DNA of 64,000 nt from Sinotaia quadrata. Lineage: Eukaryota > Mollusca > Gastropoda > Architaenioglossa > Viviparidae. Location of the stretch: positions 76,185,571-76,249,570 of the forward strand of contig CM054183.1 in assembly GCA_028829895.1 (NCBI GenBank), given 5' to 3'. The position numbers and the translations under genes are program-made. Shown piece after piece: positions 36,151 to 49,800 of this stretch. How positions within the stretch are numbered: the first letter of the stretch is position 1; each line of letters begins with the position of its first letter. The notes beneath the pieces are model-generated. The model worked only from the letters and a program-made list of their open reading frames with translations. It ran no database searches and was not told the origin of the DNA.

Positions 36151-37680
36151 ACTCATAATTCATCTTCAATGTTTTCTGAAAGGCTGGCATTTCATTAAAT
36201 TGAACTGATGTTTACTGGTATTAAAAATAAAATACAAATCAACACTTTTCACTGGGTAAGTATTTTAATCTGTATAGTGACATAATATGAGCATCATATA
36301 TTTGTGTGTCAACTGTAACTACCAATAATGGTGCAATCTGAGACACAAAAAAATTAAAGTGAAGCCTTCAGTGGATCTTCATCTGGACATACACACAACC
36401 ATCCACAAAATCAAAGACTGTTGGAAGCAAACATAAAGAAATCAATCAGCCATACACAAGGGGAATGAAACAGAGGGCATCTCTAATTAAGGGTAGTTAA
36501 GTGGAGACATTCAGCACTAAATCAAACTGCATGTACACAAACACACACACACACACACAAAGAAATCTGGAAGGAGACATTCCTAATTATAGTCTCTTCA
36601 GCACCAAAAAAATATGCACACTGGTAACTGGAAAGAGATAAATGTATATACATCTTTGATCAGTAATTTTCAAAATAAATACAAAAATTACTGCTCTATA
36701 AAGATTAAAAACTAGTAGCTATATTACAACTTAGCATAAATGAAGTGATTTACAATAGAATCTCCACAATCCAAAATTATAGTTAACAGGCAACATACTG
36801 CTATTGTCACTTCCGATAAGATCCTTGCAATGTGCTGCAAATGGTTAACAATGTATAGATTGAAGTTACTTCAGACAATGTCCCTGCAATATCAGATGGG
36901 CCAAGTTCATCTCTGTAAAGATATCTTGCTTCAAATTCTATGTAATTGATGTTAACATGTTTAATCAGCATATAAAATGAACCACTTTGAAACCACTTGC
37001 AAATGGATGTGTCAGATTTCACCAGAATACAAAGTGAAATGCTCTGAAAAATGAATGAGACAAGAGTGTAGCATGATAATGACTTCAAATGGTGAGACCT
37101 TTGTGAGTCAAGCTGTGTTGCAGTTTGAAAATTACATGCTGACTGAATTGCCATATAGATTATATTCAACTTTTAACTTAGGTGTTGCAAATGGTACGAA
37201 GACCTATTTACCACAGGCATTTGACACCAGATTTGAATTACATTGATTATAGATTGCAGCAAATGTTATTTCTGAAATCCATGTGGAAAGGTAGATAGCT
37301 ATCACAAAAGGACCAAACATTTGACACCAGATTTGATTATAGATTGCAGCAAATGTTATTTCTGAAATCCATGTAGAAAGGTAGATAGCTATCACAAAAG
37401 GACCAAACAATAATGCAAGTAGCAGTTCTGAATTGTGCTGCATCACCATTTGTAAGACAATGACACCTCCAACTAAAGATATGAATAAACAGGTGACTGT
37501 CCTCCAATTTGTATGATTCACAGTCTGCAACAAAGTCTTTAAAGTAATGGTTCAGTTAGTGCCATGAAAATGTAATTACAGGTGCCACTGTTATTATCAG
37601 TTTTGTGTTGATCAAAGGAAGAATCCATTCTGAAATACTCCATCCTGAACCATGTAACGGGCCTGCAAGCTGGGCTCTCC
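36150..37680 (-). other. Presumed 3' UTR or flank of NAA25
   Basis: No coding signal. It holds a 100-bp tandem duplication at 37221-37408 and a short CA run at 36540-36559. I cannot place the poly(A) site; AT-rich words like AATAAA on the minus strand are too common here to decide. Confidence 0.4.
37221..37408. repeat. 100-bp direct duplication downstream of NAA25
   Basis: ttgacaccagatttga at 37221 and 37321; near-identical copies apart from a short extra piece in the first. Confidence 0.93.
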
Positions 37681-37803
37681 TCAAATATGACATGTATGCA
37701 AGTACTGTAGCTTGTTATGCAACAGCTCACAAACTTCATGTGATGACTGTTGGAAACTGCGCTCTACTTTGCTCCACACTGTCTTCTCACAGATCTGCTC
37801 CTC
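37681..37803 (-). CDS. NAA25: NAA25 last coding exon with stop
   Basis: 123 nt: 40 codons and TGA at 37681-37683. Acceptor atccatttaag. It encodes EEQICEKTVWSKVERSFQQSS and ends LHTCHI. It matches EERKFSKTVQGKVQSSY and the helical tail of the family, and is about eight residues shorter at the end. The last intron (37804-41677) contains the 34-bp-TIR element. Confidence 0.9.
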   Translation of the reverse strand, partial: EEQICEKTVWSKVERSFQQSSHEVCELLHNKLQYLHTCHI

Positions 37804-40800
37804 CTTAAATGGATTAAAAATTCAAAAACAGCTCAAAAAATGAAAAAGAATAAATATGATGAAAACAGGCACTTTTAAAATAAAGGTAACAAAAGTAAGA
37901 ACTTCATTAATTTTCACCACCTCAGATTAAAGAAAATTGCAGACAGTCTGAGCTTATCAAATTAATAGAATCAGGTACTGCAGTTGAGAATTATTATTTT
38001 TTTTTAAAAGTAAATTTTTAAAATGCAAGCAAATAGCTCAACAAACAGTTATGCAATATTATGATTTGTAAATTAGAAATACCATAATTTGCAAGTATAA
38101 ATATAGTCACTGTAAAAACATCAGAAAACAGTTGTTAATTGTATAATGGCTTTAAAGTGTCAAAACTCCCCTTTAACTCTTCAGCACAATGAATTCTCTT
38201 TTACAATACACATGAAACTTTCAACCTATGAATTAAGTGGATAATAAATATGAATATATAATTTTAATTGGTGAAGATTAGCTTTAAAAATTATACAAAA
38301 AAATAATACAGAATGTAGAAAAGAAACATACTTTTGGTAAATTGTATGTGCCCATAACTTGACCATATATGCTTATTATATGCATACAATTTTGTATTTC
38401 ATAAGTGTGCATGGATATAAATGTTCAAAATGTAATTTTTTCAGTGAATAAAAATTATATTCAAACATAAGTTTGCATCTTAAGTATGATATATGAGAAT
38501 GGTCAACAATGTGAATGACAACTATTGTTAGTCAGACTATAATAAAATATCAAAATTTACAAACCCACCAGTTAAGAACAAACTGTCAATAAAAATGCCC
38601 ATATCTCATAAAGTGGTGGAAATTTACTCATTTATTTTGTCAATGCATGTGATGTAAATTGGAAGACTGTTGAAGTCTTGAATATATGGATAAAATCTTG
38701 AATGGGTTAAAATGCATGACAACATATAGGTAAAACTTGAATAGGTGATCATATATGTGACCTGTCACCACAAAAAGATACTTAAGTCGCGCAAAGCTAA
38801 GCCAAGAAAAACGGCAAAAACGAAGGTGGGGGTCTACATGGGTGAAATTGAGATTTTCATTTTAGCGTGTTCCCAAACCATCGAACAACAAATTACTAGC
38901 GTGTTTTTCTTTAATTCGAACTAGAAATAGCTTTATTATTATTTTTTTGTGACCTACTGTCTAACTTCGAAGGAAAAATATGGCCCAAAAGTGCTATAAT
39001 CTGACGATCGTAGACGGTAGAATCCCTGGCTGAACCTCATCATGTATATCAGAATGCTCAGGAAAAAGCCTATTTTTATGCTGACGACACTGGTTATTTA
39101 TAACGTCTAATCAGAATGTTTTATAAGGCTGTGCTTGGCGTAAACAAAGTGAAAAGCGTCAGCCAATCCGCAGACAGTTTTATCAAAGCTTGCAAGGTTA
39201 CCAAGCATGCTCTCATAAAAAGACGGTCGCGATTGGTTGAAACGCACACAAAGGAGACAGTTTCATCCTGTAATGCGTAATGTAAACATGGAGAAACGAA
39301 TCGCTAATTTGTTGAATTCATGTAAAGAAAGCAACATCTTAGAAAAAGAAAGCATTCAGATTAAAGATTTGATATCTGATTATTTTGTTAATGAGGATGT
39401 AGCTGATGGATTTTCATCTGAAAGTGACACGGACAGCGAATCGCGTGATCGAACAACGAAAAAGACGAAGCAGACGACAGTGGCACAAGCGTTGCCAGTG
39501 TAAGTGTGCTATTTAATGACAGTGAAAGTGATAGTGATACTGAAATAGAAGAGCCAGATGTCAGCATTTGTGGACCAGGCGAAACTAGTGAAGACAGTGA
39601 ACTTAAAGATTGTGAAAACTGGTCATGTGGGTGCAAACAGATCGACACTACACCACCTGAGCCACAATAATCATTCTCGCATACAGAAATTCTAATCGTT
39701 ATGGCTTAAAAAGACTGTTGTCTGTAAATGATGTAACAATATATTTGTTGTTTATAGTTATTACAGTGTTAACTATTGTGTCTTCTTCAACTCTGATTGC
39801 AAATGAAGCAGATTAATATATGGTTGCTAAGGAAAAACCTCTCAGAAATGTGTTCAATCTTTGAGGCCGATTTTCTCAAAATGGCCGTCCGGACAGTAGT
39901 GCACTTCAAACAAACATAACTTTCCCATATTTTGTCCTACACTCTTTATTTTTATATCAACAGAAAGCCCTTTCAATTTTCTTTCTATTGATATATATAT
40001 CTCAATACCCCCAAAATCCGACTTAAGTATCTTTTTGTGGTGACAGGTCACATATGAGCACAACTGAAACCAGGTGATCAGGTAAAAATATGAACAGGTG
40101 CTATCAGTAATGGGTAAAAACTTGTAATCATATATGAGTAAAAATAGGAATAGGTAGGTGATCAGTCTTGTGTTAAAGTGGATGGCAGTGTTTCTTTAAT
40201 TATTCCTTCTTTATTTTATCTTCTTAAATAAGCAGTTACTCAAAGCATTTGAATCATTTTCTGCTTTAGAAAAAAAATGTTTTCTGTTTAAGCTGTGTTT
40301 TAAAATTTTTTAAATATTCTTTTTGTTGTAATATTTGATCCATACCTATACTATGTAAACATATAAAAATAATGCCTAACAATACCATGGATAAATAGTG
40401 TAATGGATAGACATTTAAAAAAAATATATGCATCTTTCTTGAACTTAAGATGTTTAGCTTATGTTAATCACTGATTTTATGTCACCAGAAATACAATTAC
40501 TTTCTGGCTGTCCTGTTACTTTTAGATTTAAATTAACTTGTCAAGCACCATCAAACTCATCTAAATAGTTTCTGTACTATATAAAATTAATTAATTTATC
40601 AATTTAAAAAATTGAAATAAGAGACTACTTTAGAAACTTTTTTTTAAAATGGAGATTGTTTAATGACATCAACAGTTTTTGTATTAAGTGCACTAACATA
40701 CAGAAATGAACTATCAGCCGTCTGCTTGAAATTTTCGTGGAAAGCATCTGAGCTGAGTTTCTAAGAAGCCATAAATCATACTACAATTAAACTTCAATGA

Positions 40801-43800
40801 AGTCTTTTAAAACCACAAATCATATTACAAGTAAACTACATCTGGAAGCCACAAATCACATTACAAGCAAATTTAAGGGAGATCTCTGTAAACCACAAAT
40901 TGCACTATAAGCCAGGTTCAGCCAGGCCTCTAAAAACCATAAATCACATTACAAGCGAATTTCAGCAAGATCTCTGAAAACCACCTAATCAGACTACAAG
41001 CAAATTTTCAGTGAGACCTCTGAAAACCATAAATCAGACTAAAAAACTTCAGCAAGATTGCTGAAAACCACAAATTAGACTATAAGTGGACTTCAGCAAG
41101 GACTGGAAATCACAATTATAAGTTTTGTGTGGATTTTTAACAAAATAATTATAACATTCTAAGGAAAATAAAGCATCCACAAGACATTTTCTCACAATTC
41201 TGATGAATTTGTTTACACTTTTCTGTCATTTGTTTGTATCATTTTAAAAAAATATTTTATAACAGTCATTCTTATAAACATTTTACCTAGCTTCATGATA
41301 TCATTCTTAAAAATGTTGAAGCATTATGATGTTATTAATTAGACATTATAGACTGCTGAGGACTGCTATTAAAATATCAATATGTGTGTTGTTTAATGAT
41401 AAACATCCAACCATAAAAAAATTACATCTCACAGATATTTTGTTTCATTATATTTTGCTTACTTAAACAAGTGAATTTAATTAAACTAAGACTATAATGG
41501 AAATAAACAGAACTAAAGTGAATTTAATTAAACTAAGACTAAATGGGAATAAACAGAACTAAAGTGAATTTAATTTAACTAAGAATGTAATGGAAATAAA
41601 CAGAACTAAAGTGAATTTAATTGAACTAAGACTATAATGGGAATAAACAGAACTAAAGCTGAAAGTGAAAAACATACCTCTGCATCAGTAAGGGTTTTTG
41701 TGAGGCACAGGCTGCTGAAATCAAGGGATATAAATACAGGATCAAATTGTGTGGCAGCTTGGTGCAATGCTTTGGCTGTAGCCTGTAACTCTGTCACTAA
41801 AGCATTGAAGTTGTCAAATACTGGAGGCTTAAAAAGACAGAAAATGAAACAGCACATTTTCAAAAACCCAGAAAATATTGTTTCACATTAAGACTTCATA
41901 CATAAAACAGGTCTATAACTTCATACCTTATACAACTAGTAACCAACTACAATGGCTTCCTATCCTATAACTTTAGGAATCAATTATAAACTAAAAGAAA
42001 ACAATTTATCATTTGTGCACTCAGCTGGTTTAACACTATAAAGACACAACACACAACTAGAAATCCATTGAAACCTAGAGAATGCCTTATCAATTTTTGA
42101 GTAAAGATAATCTGAAACATAAACTAGATAAAAACCACAGTCTACAGAGTGCTGATCCTAAAAGTGGAACTCACACAGATAATAAAATGGTTCACCTCAA
42201 AATAAGAAGAGATGAGTATTAAATGATAAAGGGAGAAGTCAATAAAAAATATTAACTTTTACCTGAGGAGAGTTCTGTGCCTTTTTTTTTCGTGACTGTT
42301 TTGACCAGGACATTTTCATTGGTCTCAGCAGGTGGCTACACACTCCCATCAATGTGCATGAATAGGACATTGACTGAAACAAAGTGAATAATGTATAAAA
42401 TTATTGCCTGGCCTCACAAGAATAAACATTTAAAAAATAAATAATGAAACAAATAAAATCTAGACACATAAAGTGTATGGGAAAGTCTAGTACAAACACA
42501 CACGTTTGACGTAATTATACAAGTCACCCCAAGATCCTAACGGGATGTTAGCTGAAATACAGGTATTAGGGAGATTGATCAGTTAGATTAAACGTATCTT
42601 TTGTTCCGGTGATCTAACCTGGGCCATGATCCATAGTCAACTGGAAATATGTGCATAGAAAATAGTGAGACAGGCCAGCCGTCATGGACAAGTAAGTTTG
42701 CATAGGACACTCACTCATGAATGAGCAAAGGGGGGAGGGGATACCTCCTGGACCACAATAAATGCTACTAGAGGTATGAATGTGCTGGAAATCAGATATC
42801 TGCTTGTCATCGTAAACAAGCATAGGCATAGAAATAGGTGGCTTCAAAATAAATGCATTATGTGATGAAAACCTTTATATAGAGAAACCTAACAAACACT
42901 TCACTCAGCACAAACCTTACTTACCATAAGAAGAGGCTAGTTCTAGCTTAGGCTAATATAAAAGAAAGACTGGATAAAAGCCTAAAAAGACTCAACTGAG
43001 TATGAATATTTCTAAGGGAGGAATTCATTTTGTACTCCAACCAAATTATGTTTTGATTCTTTTGGGTTTCGCAGAACGAGACAAGGTACATGCCACTGGT
43101 TCTTAAAACTCTATGAAACAATGAGTAGAATATTTTGTAGAATATTTTATAATTCATTAATTCACATCTTTTCTTTCAGCTTAATGTGCTCAGAGAAAAT
43201 TACAAAGCCACTGACACCTGAATACTTTAAATTATAGTCAGCAATCTCTTACCACTACCACTTATTAAATTACAGAATCACCCGATCACCTGATCAGCTA
43301 ATCACTTGGTCACCTATTGACCTTGAGACTTTCACTGGCTGTGTGTGAAACATATGAGGGTAAAGCTACATGTTGGGCAAGTTGCCGCAGTATAGAATTT
43401 GTGTGCCAACACTTTGTCAGCCAGTCATCCCTGAATCTTTGCTTTGGACTTTACTTCTAAGTTAAGCACCTAAAACCAAAGCATTGAAAAGGAGTGTACA
43501 TTAAACTTACAGAGAATGGGGAAGATATAGAAAGAACTGTGACAGTGAATAACTTTTGGGCTAGTACAACTAAATTCTTAGGAGGGGCTATTATTTCTCT
43601 GAATTAGTTAGGAAAACATTATTGGTAACTTGCAGTTGAAATTACTTTTATTAATTGTCCTTTTTATTTTCCATGATTGTTTCATCATAGATATTAATTA
43701 TTTATGAGGGATACCAACAAAACTACTGACTGAAAAAGTTCATGTGTAAGACAATGACTGAAACAAAATGAATAATGATAAAAACAGTGACTAAACAAAG

Positions 43801-46800
43801 TTAATAATGCATAAAATATTGACTGAAAAATGTTAATGAGTAAAACAATGACTGAAACAAAATGAATAATGTTTAAGATTTTGACTGAAAAAATTAATGT
43901 GTAAGTCAATGACTTAATTTTAAAAAAAATAATGTATAAGACACTGACTGGAAAAAAGAACAATATATATGATACTGACTGAAATAAGTTAATGTGTAAG
44001 ACAATGACTGGAAAAAAGTTAACAATATATAAGATATTGACAGGAAAAAAGATCAACAATATATAAGATATTGACTAAAAAAAAAATGTGTAAGATGATG
44101 ACTGAAAAAAAGTTAATACTGTATAAGACATTAACTGAAAAGAGGGATAATAGTATTTTTCAATTTTTTGCTTGGGTGAAATAAAAGGCTGTAGAGAAAT
44201 AAAGAAAAATGTGTGGGAAGATTAAAAGAAAATACAAAAGAGAGAAATGGAGAAAATGGATTACTACCTCTGCACTCATGACAAGGTGCTCCAAAAGTTG
44301 AACATTTAGTGAAGCATGTCCATCTTCTTCGTGCACTAAACTGTGCTTTGTATCCTCCACCAGACCTGACACAAAAATTTATTTTTGAAAATTGCTTAAC
44401 GTTTCTGTATTATAAATAGCAATTTGATGTTGGTCACTAACATTTATATTATTTTTTTATTTCATTAAATTGCTCATTAATTTCCTATCTGATTTTATAT
44501 TTGCTTTTGTATAATTTTTGCACAATTATTATTTAAGTATATAATTTACAGTACTGTTTCCAAATACCTTGATATCTCATTTTGTTTTGAATTTCTAATA
44601 ATATAAGAATAATATAAGAATGATGTCAGGAAAAGGCAGCACTGTCACAAATCTCTAGCACTCAGATTTTTATAAAGAACACACACACACACACACACAC
44701 TATAAAAAACAGCAGAGAAACCTGTATGAATGCATACAAAATTTACAAAAAAACATGAAAATAAAATCAGTAAACATGGAACACAAAATAATTAAGGATT
44801 AATATACCATAACTTAAATACTAAATATAAGAAAAGAAAGGAATTTTCTTTTTAAAATGAAGTAAAAATATGCTTATATTAAACAACAAACAGCTGTAAT
44901 TATAGACTGGAATGTGGTAAGAATGTACTAATATTAAAAAGGAAAAAAAGAGTAATTACAATGTAGAATGTCAGAGAGTGATGACTTCAACAACACCTCA
45001 TCAGTAAGCTCTGCACTGTCTATAACAAAGTAAAAATGAAACACTTTCTCAAATGTGTTTCCAAATGTTGCACTGGCTTCCCTTTCAAAAGATACTTTAT
45101 TAAATCCAAAATTCATTATAATAAAACTGATATTGTGATAGTATTGGGAGAAATTGTAATCATAATCAAAATTAGAACTTCATTTACAAAATTCATACCA
45201 TAATAAAATATCTAGGATGTTAAACAAACGGAGTAAGTATTTTAGCAGGAAAAGAGAAAGTATCTGAACAGGAAAGGGCAAATAGCAGGAAAGAGGCAAG
45301 TAACAGGAAAAGGGCCAATAACTAGCAGGAAAGGGACAGTTAAGTAGCAGGAAAGGAAAAAAGGAATGAGCAAAGTGGAAGGTGTTAAATGGAAAGAGAG
45401 ATACAGTTAAAAATAAATAAAGAGAGAGGCAGATAGAACCAAGTAAGAAAGAAATAGTTAAAAATAAAGATGCAAATCAATGGCTTAAATACAAAATCAA
45501 TGTGTGTTTGAGTTCAAAATTCCAGTTTTCAACAGTCATCTAGTACATAATCCCGTTTTTTTGCAGGAATAAGTGGCATTCAGTGCACAAATTTGGTGAT
45601 TTTCTGTAGTGAAGTTTGATACTTTAACATAATTATTTCTTGATGCAACTTGGATAAAATTAAAGATAATTTCTTTATCTAACAAGTTGATGCATTTTAT
45701 TTAATGTGACTTAAACCATGTAAGAAAGAAAAATAATTAAACTTACTAAGTGTTGGACGTGTTTTTGCTAAAAGTGTCAACGTGATCAAAAAATTTACTT
45801 TGGTCTGAATTTCTTTTATGACAACATGACTTTTTTTACACCAATAAGAACAAAAAATAAAGATGTAACCCTAAGCTTTTTCCTGTTCCATTTTATTAGC
45901 ATAACTTTAAAAAGCTTTGGTAATCAATTAAAAACTTGGCTATTTTGAAATCGTTGCTGTTACATTTGAAATAGTAATTTTTTTCTGAAACTTGCAATGA
46001 GAAGAGCATTCATTCCTCTATAAAACTAATATTTAATAAAATATCAGGTAGCTATATGTGGACTATATCTGGATTTGATGAACTAAAGCAGTCATATGCT
46101 CAGTACAAATCATTGTATTGTTAGTGGAAGTACAGTTCTAATTACTGGTGTATTTGTTGTAAAGCCTTAATAACTTTCTGTACGTTCATTTATTCAGTTT
46201 CTTTATTTAATCAACTTAATTATATAATCAAACATATATATTCATTAACACACACATTGCAATTAGATGCTAAAACAGATATTTGAATTGAGTTATAAAT
46301 TACATGACAAGCTAGAATTATAATCTTAAAACTATTCTAAACTTAATATTATGTGTAATTTTATATAAAGCAAACATACATAAAAAAAATAATGCAAATT
46401 GCAATGATATAAATTTTACCACATATAATAATATTGAAGTGATTTAAAATAAAATATTAAACAATAGCTATATGCATATATTTTTTTAAGTCAACAAATA
46501 ATGATTGTGTCAACTAGATATGTGTTTCTCTTTCTTTTAACATCTGAACCATGTTTGTAACACATGTGATTCCAGAGATATGGTATTTTACAATTTTACG
46601 CTTTTGTCCTCTTTCTTCCAAATATGTTAAACGTGTTTGTTTAGTGGTGTTCAAGACCTCATATAACGCTGGCTTTTAGATCAGTGTCTTGAAAAAAATG
46701 GGCTAAAACTCCTTGGTACTTTATTGTTTTAAATACATAAAAAAAATGTATTTTAAGCCACCTATCTGAAAATTATGGTGTCTTGAGTATGCGCTTAATA

Positions 46801-49800
46801 ATATAAGTGCATTTACATAATGAAAAACTGTGTTTGTACAGCTTGTAAAATATAATACATTCTCTGAAATGAACTGAATTTTTATCATTTAGAATATACC
46901 CTTCTGTTATAATTTTAACTATGCCATTTCATAACTGAAACTTTTTACTTTTTACAGTGTACCACAAAAATTAGCATTTATTCATCTCGTAAACTTGTAT
47001 ATTCAAATGAAAATATTTCATAAACTATTTGAGGTTTTCTCTTACAATTTTGCAAGCAACCTTATATCATTTAATATTATTATGTAAACACATTTATTTT
47101 ACTCTGAATCAAATCTGAAAAAGTGTTTGGTATCACCTACATATAGTTTCTTTCTTAGTCACATCACAGTCATAGTCAAACGTTAGCAAATTTGGCTGTA
47201 CTACCCACCTCCATTTAAATATACATAAACAAGACTGTTATGGTTGAAAGCATATTGAAAACTATTTTGTAGGTATTATTTTACAATTAATGTTAATGTT
47301 CACTGATCCTTTTATATTTCTGAAAAAAGCAGTATAGCATATATTGTCATGATACTTGTTGCAACACCTCTTCTTTTATATTTCATGCACAAACTCAGTG
47401 ATTCTTATAAAGAATCTTACTTTTAATTTTTATTTAAAAAAATAATTTATCATGTTGCTGCATATCTTATTTTATATTTAATGTACAAAACTCAATATTT
47501 TTCAGGCATTCTTACTTGCCACGTCATGCTGCTTTATATTTAATATACAAATTTCACCATCAACCTTTGAAAGCAACTTTACTTTGTTTAAAAACAATTA
47601 TATTATAGAATGTGGTGCTACACAGGCATTTAATTTAAATAAATTTTAAATGCATTGACTTTTATAATCTTACTTTTTCAGTGTAATGTGTTGCTACATA
47701 GCCATTTAAATACACTTAATGTACAAAATGCATTGACTTTTATAATCTTACTTTTTCAGTGTAATGTGTTGCTACATAGCCATTTAAATACACTTAATGT
47801 ACAAAATGCATTGAATTTATTTTATTTTTTCAGTGTAATATGTTGCTACATAGACATTTAAATACACTTAATGTTCAAAATGCATTGACTTTATCTTACT
47901 TTTTCAGTGTAATGTGTTGCTACATAGCCATTTAAATACACTTAATGTTCAAAATGCATTGACTTTATCCGTGTAATGCGTTGCATATCTGAATATAACT
48001 GTATCCGTATTTGTTTACACTGTTTAATAATTTTAAAAAGTGATTAATAACTGATTTTAAATGTACTCTTTAAAAATAAGGATTTTAGATTCTACTGTAT
48101 TCTTCAATGCAAGTAAAAATAATAAATAATAATAAACAATTATATCATAAAATAATAAATGTTAATAACAGAATTGAACACTAATCTCAATCTGTTTATT
48201 TAAGGATAATAGTAAATGCTTGATTTGGCAACACATGAAAATGTTGATAACTGATAAATGTTATAGTTAAAAGACAGAAATGATACACATCAAGTTAAGC
48301 TACAAAGGGATAGCACTGAAAGAAACTTAATGGGGAAAAATCAGTGCTGTATTTATTACTTTTTCCTTAAGGATTCTTCTCAGACTTGAGATAAAAATGC
48401 AAAGAACATTCTTCTCTGTACAGTGTAACACAAGTATTGTAAAATAAAGAAATGCATTTATGAACATCCACATATTAGTGCAAACTGTCACATTCTGCCC
48501 AGTCTTCTTGTACAGCAGTAAAGAAATGCACCTAGTAACTTATTCATACATTATTACAGCCTGTCATATTGTGTTGAATGTTTCATCCATGGTACCAAGC
48601 CTTACCTAGTCCATTGTCATGGAGATCATAGATTCTCAGGAAACATTCCACTAGCTGAATGAACAGTTTATGGTGGTTACCCTTCAGGTATCCTGACATC
48701 CGTGTTCGGAATGGTCCTTGTAAAGGGTACTGCACAATCAAACACTAAAATCACTCTATTCAATCACTTCACTGATTATTTCCAAAATAATAGCAACCAA
48801 CTGCAAAATCATTAAGTCATTAGCAAACCAATGCCAAAATTATTCCAAAGTCATTAGAAAACCAACACCAAAATCATTCCATTAAGTCATTAGCAAACAA
48901 ACATCAATCCATTCAATCACTTCATCAATCATTTCAGTTATAATTATTTCATTTAGCCACTTTAGTGATCAATTCCATTATGCGGCAAACAAACACCAAA
49001 ACCATTCTATTAACTAAGTCAAAAGCAAACACCAACACAAAATCATCAATATCATTCCATTAATTCATTAGCAAACAAACATCATCATCCCATAAGTCAT
49101 TAGCAAACTAACACCAAAATCATTCCATTAAACCATTAGCAAAACATATTCCATTAAGCCATTAGCAAAGAACAAAATCATTCCAATTAGTCATTAACTA
49201 ACAAACATCGACATCATTCCATTAAGTCATTAGTAAAAACACCAACATCATTTCATTCAGCCACTTCACTGATCAATTCTGTTAAGTAGCAAACACCAAA
49301 ATCATTCCATGTGGCCATCTGAAGATCAAATTCAGTTAGCTATTTTTACCTTCTTTTAAAGCTAAAAACAGCCTATAGTAACTGTTCTCATATACACTTT
49401 GTTATAAAGTTAGCTATTTCTACCATCTTTGAAGGCTAACAACAGCATATACTAAATACTGTTGTACCCACTTTTGTTATGTAAGTCTTTGGTAGCTTAT
49501 CACAAGTTCCATTATGTATAATTAGTATAAATGTCTTAAATTTGTAACCAATCTAATCTATCACTATTTAAGTAACTTTCATGAATTTTAATCAATATAA
49601 TCTAGCACTATTTAAGTAATTTTCAAGAATGTTAACCAAAGTAATCTAGCTATATTTTATTAATTTTCAAGAATTTACTTTGAAGCTAAAATTTCTGAAA
49701 ATGTGCTTCAAATGACTTTCTGAATTAATGAAAAGTTAAAATAGCATCAACAATATTTTGTTAATAGTAAAAAAGGGGAAACCATGCATTCAGGAAATAA

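Noticed and set aside
36807..37169. 120-codon minus-strand frame downstream of NAA25
   Set aside because: Follows the NAA25 stop by about 500 bases, has no domain and no acceptor; more likely 3' UTR.
42614..42847. 77-codon minus-strand frame (YCGPGGIPSPLCSFMSECP)
   Set aside because: Lies in an NAA25 intron with no good splice sites in a fitting phase and no match to the NAA25 family; probably chance or an old repeat.
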